NCBI GenBank assembly: GCA_916381525.1
Contig: CAKAEH010001426.1
Coordinates: 186,001-250,000, forward strand
From: Cercopithifilaria johnstoni
Lineage: Eukaryota > Nematoda > Chromadorea > Rhabditida > Onchocercidae
Direction of reading: 5' to 3'
DNA: 64,000 bases
Positions 1 to 11,402 of this stretch are shown here, piece after piece. The translations under genes and the position numbers were made by a program. Position 1 is the stretch's first letter. The number at the start of each line of letters is the position of its first letter. The notes below the pieces were generated by a model. That model was not told the DNA's origin. It ran no database searches and saw only the letters and a program-made list of their open reading frames with translations.

Positions 1-38
1 CGATCTTAGCCAATGTAGCTGATTTTTCTGTGTTGCAG

Positions 39-194
39 ATGCATCGTCTCGTCAATAATTGTTTGCGGGAAGAACTAGCAGGACCAGTGCATGCACTCCG
101 TATCGATACTTACCCTACATCACAATTCAATAGTGATCCACCAACTGTCCCACCAAAATGCGCTCATAGTCATACAGAACGTATTTCCAAATAG
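39..194 (+). CDS. Terminal exon of an unidentified gene (partial)
   Basis: The window opens inside an intron whose acceptor ends at position 38 (TGTTGCAG). The 156-bp exon has one open frame of 51 codons ending in TAG at 192-194; the other two frames hit stops early. The peptide begins MHRLVNNCLREELAG and ends in a hydrophilic tail (HSHTERISK). The leading Met need not be the start codon; the gene extends left of the window. I do not recognise the family. No membrane segment is visible. Confidence 0.6.
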   Translation: MHRLVNNCLREELAGPVHALRIDTYPTSQFNSDPPTVPPKCAHSHTERISK

Positions 195-1441
195 TATTAC
201 TCACTTTTTGAAAGCATTGCAATAGAGAATGATGACGTTCAATCGTAATATGTATATGTACAAGTGTGATAGACTGAGTGGAAATTTAATCACGTGCTTT
301 AATGTTTTGAAATTTCTGTATCTTAAGTTCACATATGATGGCTGCTGTCTTTGAAGTGACATCTTTGCAGCACTATGCAGAAAAGTTGATCATGATCGAG
401 TTAGTACTGCTAATGAAAATTATATGAAGTAAAATCGTTTAATCCATTATATGAAGTTCGAAACTACGTTTAATAAATAGGGACCCTTGAATTCAATTAA
501 CTGTATTGGTTCAAATTTCTGTGGTTGTTAATCTCCTTGAATTAATGATTAATTTTACAAACAGCAAGAATTCACGGACGATAAAGGAAATAAGAGCAGT
601 TTAGGCTTATGATATTGGATTATAGAATATTGTTCTATATTCCGAAGTTATATAGAACAATATTCTGTAATCTAATATACTGCAAAAGTACGATATAAAG
701 TAGTTGCATATAAAAAGTAGTGCACAAAGGTTTCAAACTGAAATTTCATCGAGTAGTGCTTCAAAGACACTAGAGTCACCAATAATTCAAGCACTGACAT
801 CTTTCGATGAATATCTCCAGTTTACAATATTGTCAACAATTACGGTATTTGATTCATCAATCTATCTGTTTAGTTGTTCTTATAGTGAATAAGTTTTCTA
901 TTTGATAACCTACTGCGCGGGTTAACAATAAATGGATCGAAAAATGTAGACCTCAATTTGTATACTATCTCCATCCTGCTGTGCTGTTAGCATTTCCTCC
1001 TTTATCCAGACGTTCTGGAATTATGCTTCGGGGTTTGTCCGTTTTAACGAGATGACGACGTGGGACGGTATCAGTTCATACCGCTCCCATCGAATTTTCG
1101 AGAGTGCTTGAGTTGAAGTAGCATGAGGTCGTTTGGAGGGTATCCTTAAGATAAGAGTGTGTTATTGTGGGCTATGGCTGCTTTATAAATAGGATTGGTC
1201 GTAGTAAGGTTTGGAAGCAACTGAAAATTTTAGAATGCTTGTTGACCAATTTGCCCTTCGATGTTTTTTCAGCTTGAATTTCAAGATTTTTATTATTAAT
1301 TCATCCTTTCTCCAAATTCGTGGATGATTATTCCATCCAGTGTTTTATCGTTCTTACTAGATCGCCAGTAGATGTAAGGGACACAACTAGTTATCACTTC
1401 TTAACTTAAATTTACTATTTGTAGATTCACATATTGTAGCA
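195..1441. other. Intergenic: 3' flank, hairpin and GHITM upstream region
   Basis: No exon with splice signals was found here. A 62-codon open stretch at 704-892 has no coding character. The tract holds the 612-678 hairpin (listed separately) and a less AT-rich stretch at about 960-1150 that may contain the GHITM promoter. A TTTGTAG and a TTGTAG acceptor-like site lie 12-20 bp before the GHITM start codon, consistent with trans-splicing of a leader. Confidence 0.4.
612..678 (+). repeat. 29-bp hairpin, pre-miRNA-sized
   Basis: Arms 612-640 and 650-678 are complementary over all 29 positions, with 27 Watson-Crick pairs and two G:T pairs, around a 9-nt loop (641-649). Read as + strand RNA the stem is fully paired (two G:U wobbles) and the whole hairpin is 67 nt, the size of a microRNA precursor. 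The lack of bulges is unusual for a real precursor, and similar palindromes of unrelated sequence occur across the window. Confidence 0.55.
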
Positions 1442-4400
1442 ATGCTCTCGAGACTGTTCTGCGGATCACCATCATTGCAGCTATCCAACAATGTTGCTGT
1501 AGCATTCCGTTATTTTTCGAAAACGACCTACAATCCTGCGCGATATGCTGGGCGTCGAGTTGGTGATGGGGTTAGTAATTGAATTGAAAATTGATTCATT
1601 GAAATTAAAAATCTGTAGTAGCATTCTTTATCTCAGAAGTTAACGTTATTAATCGCTTCAGAGCTACGGTATTGGGAGTGCTACACGTACAACATTGAAA
1701 GAACGTCTTATGGGACCTACTACAGGAAAACGTTTGTTTACTTGTTGCAATTTGAAGTGTTATCATTCTTAAGATTGTGCTATATTTTCAGGACTTAATT
1801 TTTTCTATTTCATATTTTCAGATTCAATCTTTCATTATTTTAGCATATGTGTATGGAAGTGCAGCTTTAGCTGGGGCATCATTGCTTGGCATTGGTGCCT
1901 TGTGCTATTACGGTCTGGGTCTTTCGAAAGAAGGTCAGAGTATCTTAATACAATCAGAGTTAGTTGTCTTTTTTGTGCATTTCATTTGTTAATTATTTGA
2001 AGTGCAAAATGTAAACATATATTTACACTTGCTCTTCCTTAGCTTAGTCAGTTCCCTTTCTACATGTTATCCATTCCTGCTTCTTACTACATCTGCCATA
2101 ATTTTTCTTGTATTTCTAGAAAAATCAGCAAGAGACTATGTTCCTCAAAATTTCTGAAAAAGCAGTATAGTAATATGTTATAAAGCTGTAATAGTCTTTC
2201 TTTGCTAGAAATTTCTAGCGAATATATATTGTTTCCAAGTAGGTGTATCTTCTTTTTCTTTGCTTGAGATTCGAAGACCTGAAATATCTCACTTTTCGAA
2301 AATATGAGGAAAATTGCGCTAATTGCTGAAATAAATAGAACTGCATAAATTGCAAATAATAAATAATGGAAGAAGGGAATTGGAAGTTAATAAAGACAGT
2401 TTTTGTATGGTCTGAGGTAGCTTTTGTTTAGAATTTGGCCGACATATGTGCGAGACCGTATAAAAGCAACATATGGTTATTTGTTCGCATCGCTTGGGAT
2501 AACAGCAGCTTCAGCCTTGGCGGCGTCAAGATCGTTTCAAATTTCACAAATGATGATGAGAGTAAGTTCCTCTTTATTCATTTTGCTATATATATGACTT
2601 TTTCAATTATTTAACTTTTTAAATTGAAGTAAATAAGCAGTCATTGTAACGTTCACAGAATTTTTAGAATACAGTCACACTATCAAATGATATCCCAGAT
2701 TAAAAGGAGATTTTTCTAAATAGTATGGAGCCTGCTTATTTAATTTGGTAATCCTAGTGTTTTGCAACCGCGGGTCAAATACGTTGAGCGTTGATTTCGT
2801 AAAAGAATTTATGGCTATCGATAGCTTGTGTAGTTAAACTCCAGTATACACATTAATATCATATGAATGTACATGTTGTCCAAAAATTTTAGCTATTACT
2901 ACTTTGCATGGCATGACTAGGAACCGGACCAATTTTGTGAACTCCTATAAAACAAAGTTTTAAAGTAAAAAACATTTGAAAAGTTGAGGAAAAAAGTTGA
3001 TTTTGAGAATAAAAAATTTCTGAAATCTCAGTCATTTACATTCAGAACTTTATTGAACACTTTTCCGAATCGACTTAGATGCTTTTAATAAGTAGTATTA
3101 TCAATTTTACCAGGTGATAAGAAAACGACATAGAACATAAGAAAAATAAATCTACAAGATTAGTGAAATAGCTAGTGAGCTGGATTGATTTGGGGAAAAC
3201 TTAGTTTATTCATTTCTTGGTCACTTACCATTCTTCAAATTTAGTCGCCATTCATTTCAATGGCAGTTGTAATGGCAAGCAGTATCGCAGTATCATTAAT
3301 CGATTACGATAATACATTACTGAAGCATGCAACTTGGATCCTGCATGCAGGCTTGATGGGTGCGTTTATAGGGCCAGTCTGTTTGATGAGTGGTCCCTTA
3401 GCTGTGCGAGCTGCTTGGTATACTGCGGCTGTCGTCGCAGGTAATTTTTTTGCAGAATTTTGTTTTAAAAAGCTTTAAATGAAAATAAAATGTATTTCAA
3501 CATCATAGTAGTGCGGTGATTTTTATTCATTTGATTTAATACTTGGAGAAATTGTCATATGACTAATTTTGATTGTGGAGTTAGTAACTGATCGCTTTCA
3601 CTGATTTTGATTTCACACGATTGTGCGAATAGCCTAAAATATTATCATCACTTTCTTCATTTTATATTAGTGCATTAATTCTACTGATATATAATTACTA
3701 TTATTACAATTTGAGCACTAAGAAATTTCTTTTTTGTAGAATGCCTCAATAAAAATTTATTTTTATCGAATCACAGATAAAAAACATTAAATCGAAAAAT
3801 TTCAGGACTCTCAACAATTGCTTTCACAGCGCCTTCTGAAAAGTTTCTGATGATGGGAGGCGCTTTAGCTATGGCATTTGGTGTTGTTTTTGCATCGTCC
3901 ATTGGAACTTTCTTTCTTCCTCCAACGTCTGCATTGGGTGCAAGTATGTTTTGTGGATTATTTTTTATGAAGTTAACTTTCAGAACTAAAATAAAACTTC
4001 TTCGATTACTCGCAATGGATATTCAATTATATATTCACTTCGAGTTGAAAAAAACTGGTGTTTTAGGTCTAATGTCGATCTCCCTTTATGGCGGTCTGAT
4101 TCTCTTTTCAATGTTTTTATTGTTTGACACGCAGTTTGTTATCAAACGAGCGCGGACGTATCCCATTTCGGATACAAGTGAAGAGCAAATTTACAAGCCG
4201 GGGTATTACGGCAATATTGGTGCTGGGTATTATGATGTTGCTGCACCAAAAATACGTCGATTTGATCCGATCAATGCGTAAGTTTGTTTCGTCGTTTTCA
4301 TGTTTCAAACGTTGGAGGTTGTTACTATGATATTAATAAGATTAGAGAGTAATAACTAAATGCAAACAGTATATAAACGCATGTTTTTTTGTTTTCTTAG

Positions 4401-4568
4401 AAGAGGCAAATATAAGCTAAAATGGCAATAAGAATTGATTTGCCCATTTTTCGAATGATACGCTATACACCGCATTTCAGACAACTGTCTATTTACGCAG
4501 ATGTTTTGAACATTTTTATTCGGCTGGCAACAATGATGATGGGCATGCAGGGTGGCAGAAAAAAATAA
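1442..4568 (+). CDS. GHITM: Growth hormone-inducible transmembrane protein (GHITM/TMBIM5), mitochondrial
   Basis: Eight exons: 1442-1570, 1662-1731, 1844-1958, 2432-2561, 3245-3440, 3806-3943, 4067-4277, 4481-4568. All phases join and give 358 aa (the human protein is 345). The N-terminus is Arg/Ser-rich without acids, a likely mitochondrial presequence. Matches to the family include GALCYYGLGLSKE, WPTYVRDRI, GPLAVRAAWYTA, FFLPPTSALGAS, SLYGGLILFSMFLLFDTQ and FDPINA followed by QLSIYADVLNIFIRLATMM. The family belongs to the Bax-inhibitor-1/TMBIM group; GHITM sits in the inner mitochondrial membrane and is reported to act in cristae organisation and cation/H+ exchange. The last intron but one (3944-4066) is 123 bp with no in-frame stop, so retention would insert 41 codons. 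The start is the first ATG after an acceptor-like TTGTAG, supporting leader trans-splicing. Confidence 0.93.
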
Positions 4569-4907
4569 TTACTTGCTTTATACATGCTGACAGTATTCTG
4601 TTCTATTACTGGTAAAATGTCATGCAGTGATATGTACTTGCAAAAATTAGTGTGATAACAAAAACATCAGTTTTTGAGCGGTGGTTGTATTTTCGACAAA
4701 ATTTTTACAGAAATTCGTTCTGTGTAATTTTATTTCTTGCATTAATCTTCTCATTTTGACAGTTCATCCTAAGCAAGTGGATTTCATATTTCTTGATTTT
4801 TATCTCTATGTTTCGAAATATATAGTATGTGACAGTATTTCTTTCTATTACTGCTAAAAATTTTTTTACACGAATACGTTTTGTGTAACTCTGTGCACCC
4901 AATGCAA

Positions 4908-5004
4908 ATATGTTTGGAAAAAGAAAATTTTGAAGGAACTGTGTCGTTTGCCTCAGTGAGAACAATATCTAATGCGTCTTCAACATCATTTGTATCAGCC
5001 ATTA
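4908..5004 (-). pseudogene. Degenerate copy of the 5519-5678 exon
   Basis: On the minus strand this reads DVEDALDIVLTEAN, then a Ser/Phe/Lys-rich end, matching DVRDALNIVLTEAN and the same end in the exon at 5519-5678. Differences include synonymous third-base changes. The copy lacks the donor GT that follows the intact copy and has lost the upstream half of the exon, so it looks like a decaying duplicate. It could also be a divergent second exon of the same gene. The function is unknown. Confidence 0.4.
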
Positions 5005-5518
5005 TTCTCTTCATTGTAAAAAATAATTTACACAATGTGTAAATTGTTCCCATTATTCTCTTTTCAACATAAATAATTTACACAATCTGTGTATACATTG
5101 AAATGAGGTTTCCATAGTACTCAATTCTTCCTGAGATATACTTGCTTTTCTTGAAAATTGAATTTGATTTGTTTTTAAAATCAGATAGTCAATTCTGTTT
5201 TTCTTTAAGAGATATTCTGAAGAAAAACTTTACTAATAATTTTATTTGTAAGAACAAGTATTGATGATGTATAAACAAACTGTAACAAAATGTAAAAAGG
5301 TCATGATCATACTGAAATATATGCATAAAATTATTTTGATGATATAAAATTTTGCATTATGAAAACAAGTAACAAAAACGTTAAACTGCAGCTAATCATA
5401 AAAATATTTCTCGAAAAATTAGTGAGAATATCCCTTCATCAGTTTGGTCTTTCTAAATTTTAAGACATTTCCCAATGCAGGATTTATTTCAAAAATTATC
5501 GGGGAGAATGCATTATAC

Positions 5519-5678
5519 GTAAATACGTTTGGAAAAAGAAAAATTTGAGGGAATTATATTGTTTGCCTCAGTGAGAACAATATTTAGAGCGTCTCTAACA
5601 TCATCTATGCTGGCTGATTTTATCGACGTTCTAGCTACTTCAGAACTGTCATCGAGTACAATACGATATGTAAAGAAC
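5519..5678 (-). CDS. Internal exon of an unidentified gene
   Basis: A 160-bp exon bounded by an acceptor (TTATAAG before 5678) and a donor (GTATAA after 5519). It carries one leading base and then 53 open codons: FFTYRIVLDDSSEVARTS, then a stretch ending FSFSKRIY. The helical DALNIVLTEAN core is repeated in the degenerate copy 600 bp downstream on the same strand. I do not recognise the family. Neighbouring exon candidates at 6819-6879 and 7577-7684 on the same strand do not join it directly in phase, so at least one exon is missing from this model. Confidence 0.4.
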
Positions 5679-5951
5679 CTTATAATTGGTGTATGGATGA
5701 TAAGGGATTGAAAATATAGCTGAATTAAAAGCTAAATGAATAATAAAAGACACAATTTCATATTCTATGCTTCAATCCAATCAACAATCAGGGATTAATC
5801 ATTTTGTTGAAGTAAATATAAATATTTGTAACTACTAAGTATGCAGAAAATCCTACAAAGTGAAACAAACAACCATCAGAGAATATGGAGGAATATCTTA
5901 CGATCCACAATAAATTGAAGAGATGAACGTTTTGACTTTTGACGAGAAGAT

Positions 5952-6030
5952 TTAAAAAATCACTTTATCTGCAGAATTTAAAAATCACTTCACCTGAAAA
6001 ATTTAAAAATTATTCACCTGCAAAATTTAA
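5952..6030. repeat. Short tandem repeat, about 25 bp x 3
   Basis: Three diverged units each contain a core like TCAC(T/C)TNNCCTG followed by AATTTAAA. The units begin near 5957, 5982 and 6007. No function is suggested. Confidence 0.55.
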
Positions 6031-6818
6031 ATCTATTGTGAAGTAGATACAATTATTCAATTTCGTTCATAAAAAATCCTTCTTCTTAGCCTTAAATTTA
6101 AAAAGTGAAATATAGTACCCGATTGCATCAAAAAAATTCATTATCAGAGATAGCTTGCAATTGAAAAATTTTATAACATTTCTGTTGAAATAACAAATGA
6201 TAACAAGTTAGTAGTTCCACTTACAACAATATCTTCTTTTTCTTCCAATCACATTAATGCAGAAAAGGAAGATCGGTTGAAAATAAGCAAAAATCAAAGG
6301 AAAATCTAAAATTTTCATAGTTGCAAAACAAACATACAAAATTATCAAAAAGAAAATCATTCTTCAGCGCTTTTGTGCAAGTAACTTTGAAATTCATTTA
6401 ATAGCCACTTCAATATCATTCATTGCTTAAGATATAACTTTCTATTTGAATAAATTCGAACTTGCAAACAACAACAAATGGGCAAGCGATATAGTTTAAT
6501 TTCTAGTAAAACATTAGGTAAAGAAAATGTTAAATAGGCAATAATCATTATCACTGCAAAGATTTAATTCATTTCCCATCCACAAATTTTCACAGCAACT
6601 TAAAACAATTAGCATTAGAAATAAAAGAGCACTTTTTGATGTGATCAGTAAAATAGTATCCAAGCAGGTAACTGAGAATGAATTTGTCAATAAACGAATT
6701 GCAAATTTTAATAACCAAAAAATTGGCAATCTGCAATGCAATTTTAAAAGTTCTTTTTTTTTAAAAATATATATTTCATTTAATTTGAATAATTTTTGCA
6801 GCGAAAATATAAACTTAC

Positions 6819-6879
6819 CCAACATAAATATCGAAAAGATTACTTCCAATGGAGCCTGACATAGCCACCAAATGACCAT
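6819..6879 (-). CDS. Possible initial exon with hydrophobic N-terminus
   Basis: An ATG at 6879 opens 20 codons (MVIWWLCQAPLEVIFSIFML) and a strong donor, G|GTAAGT, follows at 6819. The peptide is a plausible signal peptide or first membrane segment. The frame is also open upstream (IADRKAFGD), so this could be an internal exon. I found no partner exon in the right phase, and the family is unknown. Confidence 0.3.
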
Positions 6880-7576
6880 ATCGCCAAATGCTTTACGGTC
6901 AGCGATTACATTGAAATGATTTATATTTAAACAAATCATCGGTGTGTAATATTAAAAGATTAATTCCATCCTAATAACTTTTCGATTGATGCATCAGAAA
7001 AATGTAGACAAGCAGTTCACAAGTGGTAAAATTTTTATGAAAATTTGAAATTTATATCCTCTGTGGTCAATGAACGTCGAGAGATACATTGAGCTTCAAA
7101 AAAGTTTCTCATTCTACTTGAGAAAACTGTTGCCTATATGAATAGAATATAAATAGATGACTGGCAATACTTATTTTCTAATCTAATTAAACATTTTTCA
7201 AAAAAAAATAAATAAAAGTAGATTAGCAATTGAACCAGGCAATGAGGTTAAGTATGCTAACAATATCAAACCGACTATATAACAGCAAGAATTTGCAAAC
7301 TTCTTTTGTTTATTCAACTATCAATCTTATGAATTGAAAAATAAGAATGAAAAATTGATTTATTTCAGCAACTTTTACATGAAATAACTAACACAAATGA
7401 AAATCAAATCAAAAATACTGATACAGTAATCACAAGAATATTTTATTTGATCATGGGGAACTAGAAGCACTTATTCAGAGCTCTAAAATAGGTGACTCCA
7501 ATCTTAAGCATCAAATTTTGCTATGTAAGCTTATCAAGTCAACAAATGCTATAAGCAATACTATCGGTCGAAATCG

Positions 7577-7684
7577 TCATTGCAATATTAGTCGGCAAAA
7601 CACTTCACAACCATCTCCCGCACTTTGTAACTTGATTTCTTGAGATATATTCTCCATACTTTCACTGTTACCAGCATTTCCATA
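7577..7684 (-). CDS. Possible terminal exon of an unidentified gene
   Basis: An acceptor (TTTCATAG) precedes 35 open codons ending in TGA at 7577-7579. The peptide is hydrophilic (YGNAGNSESMENISQEIKL, then Gly/Cys-rich, ending CRLILQ). Base composition is less AT-rich than the flanks. It lies 0.9 kb downstream of the 8482-10023 gene on the same strand. No homology is recognised. Confidence 0.3.
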   Translation of the reverse strand, partial: YGNAGNSESMENISQEIKLQSAGDGCEVFCRLILQ

Positions 7685-8481
7685 CTATGAAACAAAATGT
7701 CAAGCAAATGGAGGCGCAAATTCAATTTTTGGATAGAATATAGGAAATTTTCAGCGTTATATGAAGTAAGTGCTAGCAGTTATTTTTGACACTTCATGAA
7801 GAGGAAATGGTTCATGCATCGATAATTTTCCTTCATAAACTCTTTTTTTATTTCAGATGGATCATTTTCACATCGTTTGTTGAGGAGCTTTGTGTATTCG
7901 AAGCTGTCTGTTTAACTTCTCATTCTTGGTGTTATAAACGGAACAAAAAAAGTACAAACATGCTTAATGGACACCCTTAACATGGGTCAATCGCTTTACA
8001 TTCTTTAAGTTGCATTAACAATTTCGAAATGTTATAATTTGATCATTCAGAGGGGAAAAGAATCATATCTTTATTTGTTAGTCCTATAAAAAATATCCTT
8101 TCCATTTCAGATTTCTACTATGCAAGAAGAACAATTCCTTTGCCAGCAAAAATCAATTAATTTCCGCCGCTTAATCTATCTATAATAATCGCATTTATTA
8201 CAGCTTGTAACGAAAATGTCGATATCGGCCGTACAACATAATGGTAGCTCCAGGAAAAAGTATCCAGGAAAATTACATATATATATATATTTATATATAA
8301 ATCATTTGTTATTGTTATTCTATACAGATTCGCATTGTATTTTCGATTTTTTGGAGTAATACTATTGTTGCCTTAATCAAAAGATAGGTTTGAGTGTTAT
8401 TTAGCAATATCTCCCTGTGTTTTCTAATTATTAATACTATTAACAGTATTAACAACTAGAAAATGCTATCAAAGCCAAACG
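7685..8481. other. Short gap with an ambiguous coding-like island
   Basis: Around 8195-8275 a less AT-rich patch is open in several frames. On the plus strand an acceptor (ATTACAG) leads to an ATG at 8218 and MSISAVQHNGSSRKK. The minus strand also reads open. An (AT)n run follows at 8276-8302. Neither strand yields a full gene. A plus-strand open stretch at 7786-7980 has no supporting signals beyond one acceptor-like TTTCAG. Confidence 0.25.
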
Positions 8482-10023
8482 CTACAACTTATCACTTTTA
8501 TAACCCTTTTCTTCACTTTCGTCACTTGTAGGAGAACTCTGCGTTTTGCAAGTGTCAATAAATGTTGGCCCAGATGATATCTCCATGATTTTGAAATTAT
8601 CATTGGTCAGATTTGTGAAATATTTCATATCTCTGAATATACGTTGCAGGTATCTATTTTCATGGCTTATTTGCAAATAACGCTTCATCACTCGACTTTC
8701 CAATGCATTGATCTTTAATTAAAAATGAATTTCATCTTTGAATAAGCTTCGAATAATTTTTAGAAACTGTAATAAAAAGAAAGACCAAAAAGAACTTTCA
8801 TGAATCAGATAACTACTATTAATCGGGAAATATGAATAGCGATTCATATTCATATTTCCCGAATGATAAAACCAGAAACACAACCTCTTTAAGCTCTGTT
8901 TCATTGCGTGCAATCCAATTTAATAAACCACGTTTAAGCCGTTTTGCATACCATCGTTGATTATCCTGAAATTTGAAAAGTACGTCTCATATTAACTCCA
9001 TAAATGAATTGCATATTCTGAATAAAGAACGACCACGCGAGCATATTCGTTTTATATCTATACATCGCATAAACTACTGAAGTGCTCTTACTGAACTACA
9101 AAATTTTGAAAAGAAAGTACTGTTACGCTATAAATTCAATACTTATTTTCATCAAAATATTACTAACAATAAACAAATAGTACCTTGTCTACGAAAATCT
9201 GTAACTTCATTTTATCGCCAACCAAAGATTCAACATAATCAATTAGATCATCGAGTAGATATCGCTCGTGACTAATTCGAGCGGCCGTCAATGAGTCCTC
9301 CGGGATCTGTGGATATTAAAAGATTTTGATAGGAACTATTTAAACAACTCAAACATTTAATATCCCAATAAACAAAGTGATCGATGAGCTGGGAGTAATC
9401 GCTTACTTAAATGAAGTCGACTATTCTCAAATACATGGAAGGAATAAAATCATTTCCAAAGGAAATCCTAGCATATTTGGAAGTTTATCAAAAGTAATTC
9501 GCTAAGAAAATACGAGTAAAGGTAAGTTCTGCATTCCAAATTGCACTGCGAAGAAACAGTCAGGTATAATTCAAAGCATCAAAAATTGAACGAAATTTCA
9601 TCGGTCGTATGAAAATAGAATGTGACAAATTGTTACGTTTAATAGTTCGTTTGTTCGACTTCTACAAGTAATTAACTCTCCTTCTGACTTTTTAATACGA
9701 GCTGCAATGAGGAATTTTGAATTTTCGCTTGACTAATTGGGAATACTTGTTAATTTCAGTCTTTCATTCCAATTATTTCTCTCCTTCCCTCTAAATCTCT
9801 TCCACTTCAACTTATAAATACAGAAATTGCAGAAGTTTCTGTTAAGATTTGATGGTAAAGTTTTCAATATTTAACCTAAAATTTGCTTTAGCATAGAATC
9901 ACGTGTTGTATCTTCTGGAAAAGTTTCATGTGATATCGATGACCTAAGTCTGCTGCCTAAATTGAAATGCACCCGAGCATGGCGTCGTCCCAACATCCGA
10001 GCTCGACCACGTACATTTTGCAT
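8482..10023 (-). CDS. Unidentified helical/basic protein, 4+ exons
   Basis: Exons on the minus strand: 9876-10023 (ATG at 10023), 9184-9306, 8885-8965, 8482-8712 (TAA at 8482-8484). The last three join in phase 0. The protein starts MQNVRGRARMLGRRHARVHF, continues with acidic-helical text (IPEDSLTAARISHERYLLDD), a Trp-containing basic helix (NQRWYAKRLKRGLLNWIARN) and ends in a Ser/Glu/Lys tail (DESEEKGYKSDKL). The helices could form a coiled coil. The first exon ends in phase 1 at GTTAAA while the second needs phase 0, so a small exon is missing or the first splice is wrong. It shares a 650-bp divergent upstream region with SAYSD1. The family is not recognised; no catalytic motif or membrane segment is visible. 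Confidence 0.55.
8823..8862. repeat. 15-bp perfect palindrome
   Basis: Arms 8823-8837 and 8848-8862 are perfect inverted copies around a 10-nt loop. It lies in the last intron of the 8482-10023 gene. One of several unrelated palindromes in the window. Confidence 0.6.
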
Positions 10024-10671
10024 TTTTCAGTTCTGAAACAGAAATTGATAAGTGAACAGAGTACTATAACTAAGCTTTAAAGTAATAATAAGTAAAGCTA
10101 ATAAATCTAACAATAAGTAAATTCAAATTATGGACTAGTCCAAACAACATTAGTCAATATTGAAACAACTCTCACCAAATATGGCCGCCTGCTGCGAATC
10201 ATAACATTCAAAATAAATTTCACCGCTAAACTTTTGCTGTTAAAAACTATTCTCGAGCAAGATATAACTCACTTCTGACCTTCATATTTTATCATTTTCC
10301 AAAAATTATATTTTCTTTCATCTAATCTTCGCATTTCCGCTCTTCTAACTTGCCCGTTAACGACTTGCTGTATACTGAGGATAACAAGGGGTAGAAAACA
10401 AAACTCACACAATCGACCTCTTCCTTTCGTACATTACTGACCACTTCATTTCTGACGACTTAATGCGTAACGTTGGTGAAAAGGATAGAAGATTTTCATG
10501 CTGTCACCGCGTTTCCATCAGTTATGTTGGAGTTGCGTGAGCGGGTGTTAGGGGTACGCAAATGTGATCGTTACTTTTTTATTGGTTTTTATTGGTGTTA
10601 GTATTGTGCTGTTGTGAGTGACATTGTTTCAGCAATGCTAATTACGACGAGTTTTTGCTAGAGCAGGAAGG
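10024..10671. promoter_or_regulatory. Divergent intergenic region between two genes
   Basis: The ATG of the minus-strand gene (10023) and that of SAYSD1 (10672) face away from each other across 648 bp. The stretch 10430-10570 is less AT-rich than its surroundings and is the likeliest shared promoter. An acceptor-like TTTCAG lies nine bases before the minus-strand ATG, suggesting leader trans-splicing there. No TATA box or defined operator could be assigned. Confidence 0.4.
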
Positions 10672-11402
10672 ATGAAATGTGTAGAGGGGAAATTAGCGGA
10701 ATACCGAAGGAAAGAAGGGGTTGCTTATGGCAACAATAAGGTTATCATTAGTTTCTTATTATCAATACCGGAGCTTTTTAATTCCATCAAATCATTTTAA
10801 GGAATTAGAACCTAATTTCATTATTGTTGAAGTGTTGATATATAAAGGTATGCAGTAGCAAGAATTACTCTAAAAAGAAATAATTAAAATAAATTTTCAT
10901 AACAGCACAGTTAATTTAAATGTCACTCTGAATGCATTTCAAGCGTTGAGAAGTGCCCTTACATTCTTTTTTGAAGAAATTATGAAAGCTTTAATTCCAT
11001 TGAGAAAATTTCCAGGTTCCAAATCGTGATAAGATTTATAAAGAGCAGTCCAAGACTAATGGGAGCCTAGCTGTTCAGTCCACTGCCATCACAAAGTTTA
11101 TAAATATTCTACTAAGACCGATCCAGCGGTGGTTATGTTTCAACTATTATTGGCCACGGCCATGCAGAGTTTTTGCAGTACTATCATGGCTTATGGCTCA
11201 ATGGTATTTCACTTACATTGAATTTGGTCTTGTATTTTTTATTTTTTCATTGTTTGTCCTTTTGTTTATAAACTTGGGAAAACGAAAGTCGGGCGAATTG
11301 AGTGCCTATTCTGTATTCAATCCTCAATGCGAACGATTGCCTGGCACAATAACAGCTGAACATTTTGAAAGAGATTTGTTGAAGAGGAAAATGTCGCATT
11401 AA
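10672..11402 (+). CDS. SAYSD1: SAYSvFN domain-containing protein 1 homolog
   Basis: Two exons, 10672-10740 and 11016-11402, join in phase 0 to give 151 aa. The N-terminus (MKCVEGKLAEYRRKEG) resembles the family's Leu-Ala-Glu-Phe/Tyr-Arg start. A second motif region has aromatic residues (WLCFNYYWPRP), then a hydrophobic membrane segment (GLVFFIFSLFVLLFINLG) and the diagnostic SAYSVFNPQCERLPGT block followed by a basic C-terminus. Human SAYSD1 is reported as an ER membrane protein that senses translocon-jammed, UFMylated ribosomes; that role is inferred here by homology only. The intron acceptor is TTTCCAG at 11009-11015. A TAA at 11400-11402 ends the frame. Confidence 0.85.

Larger units (their letters stand above)
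4569..7576. other. AT-rich tract with minus-strand exon fragments and local repeats
   Basis: No complete gene could be built. Contents: a degenerate and an intact copy of one exon (4908-5004, 5519-5678, minus), an exon-like piece at 6819-6879 (minus), a roughly 52-bp tandem duplication at 4996-5094 carrying ATTATTCTCTT and AATAATTTACACAA motifs, and a three-unit tandem repeat at about 5952-6030. The rest is poly-A/T-rich sequence without recognisable features. Confidence 0.35.

Noticed and set aside
3850..4281. A single 143-codon GHITM reading frame
   Set aside because: It reads through a 123-bp intron (3944-4066); family alignment shows the spliced form, so it is not a separate gene.
6514..6939. 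A 141-codon minus-strand hydrophobic ORF taken whole
   Set aside because: Only the 6819-6879 part has a donor and protein-like text; the rest is Phe/Leu/Lys-rich translation of AT-rich intron-like sequence.
8276..8302. (AT)n run as a regulatory element or origin
   Set aside because: Simple dinucleotide repeats are common in this AT-rich DNA and nothing nearby supports a function.
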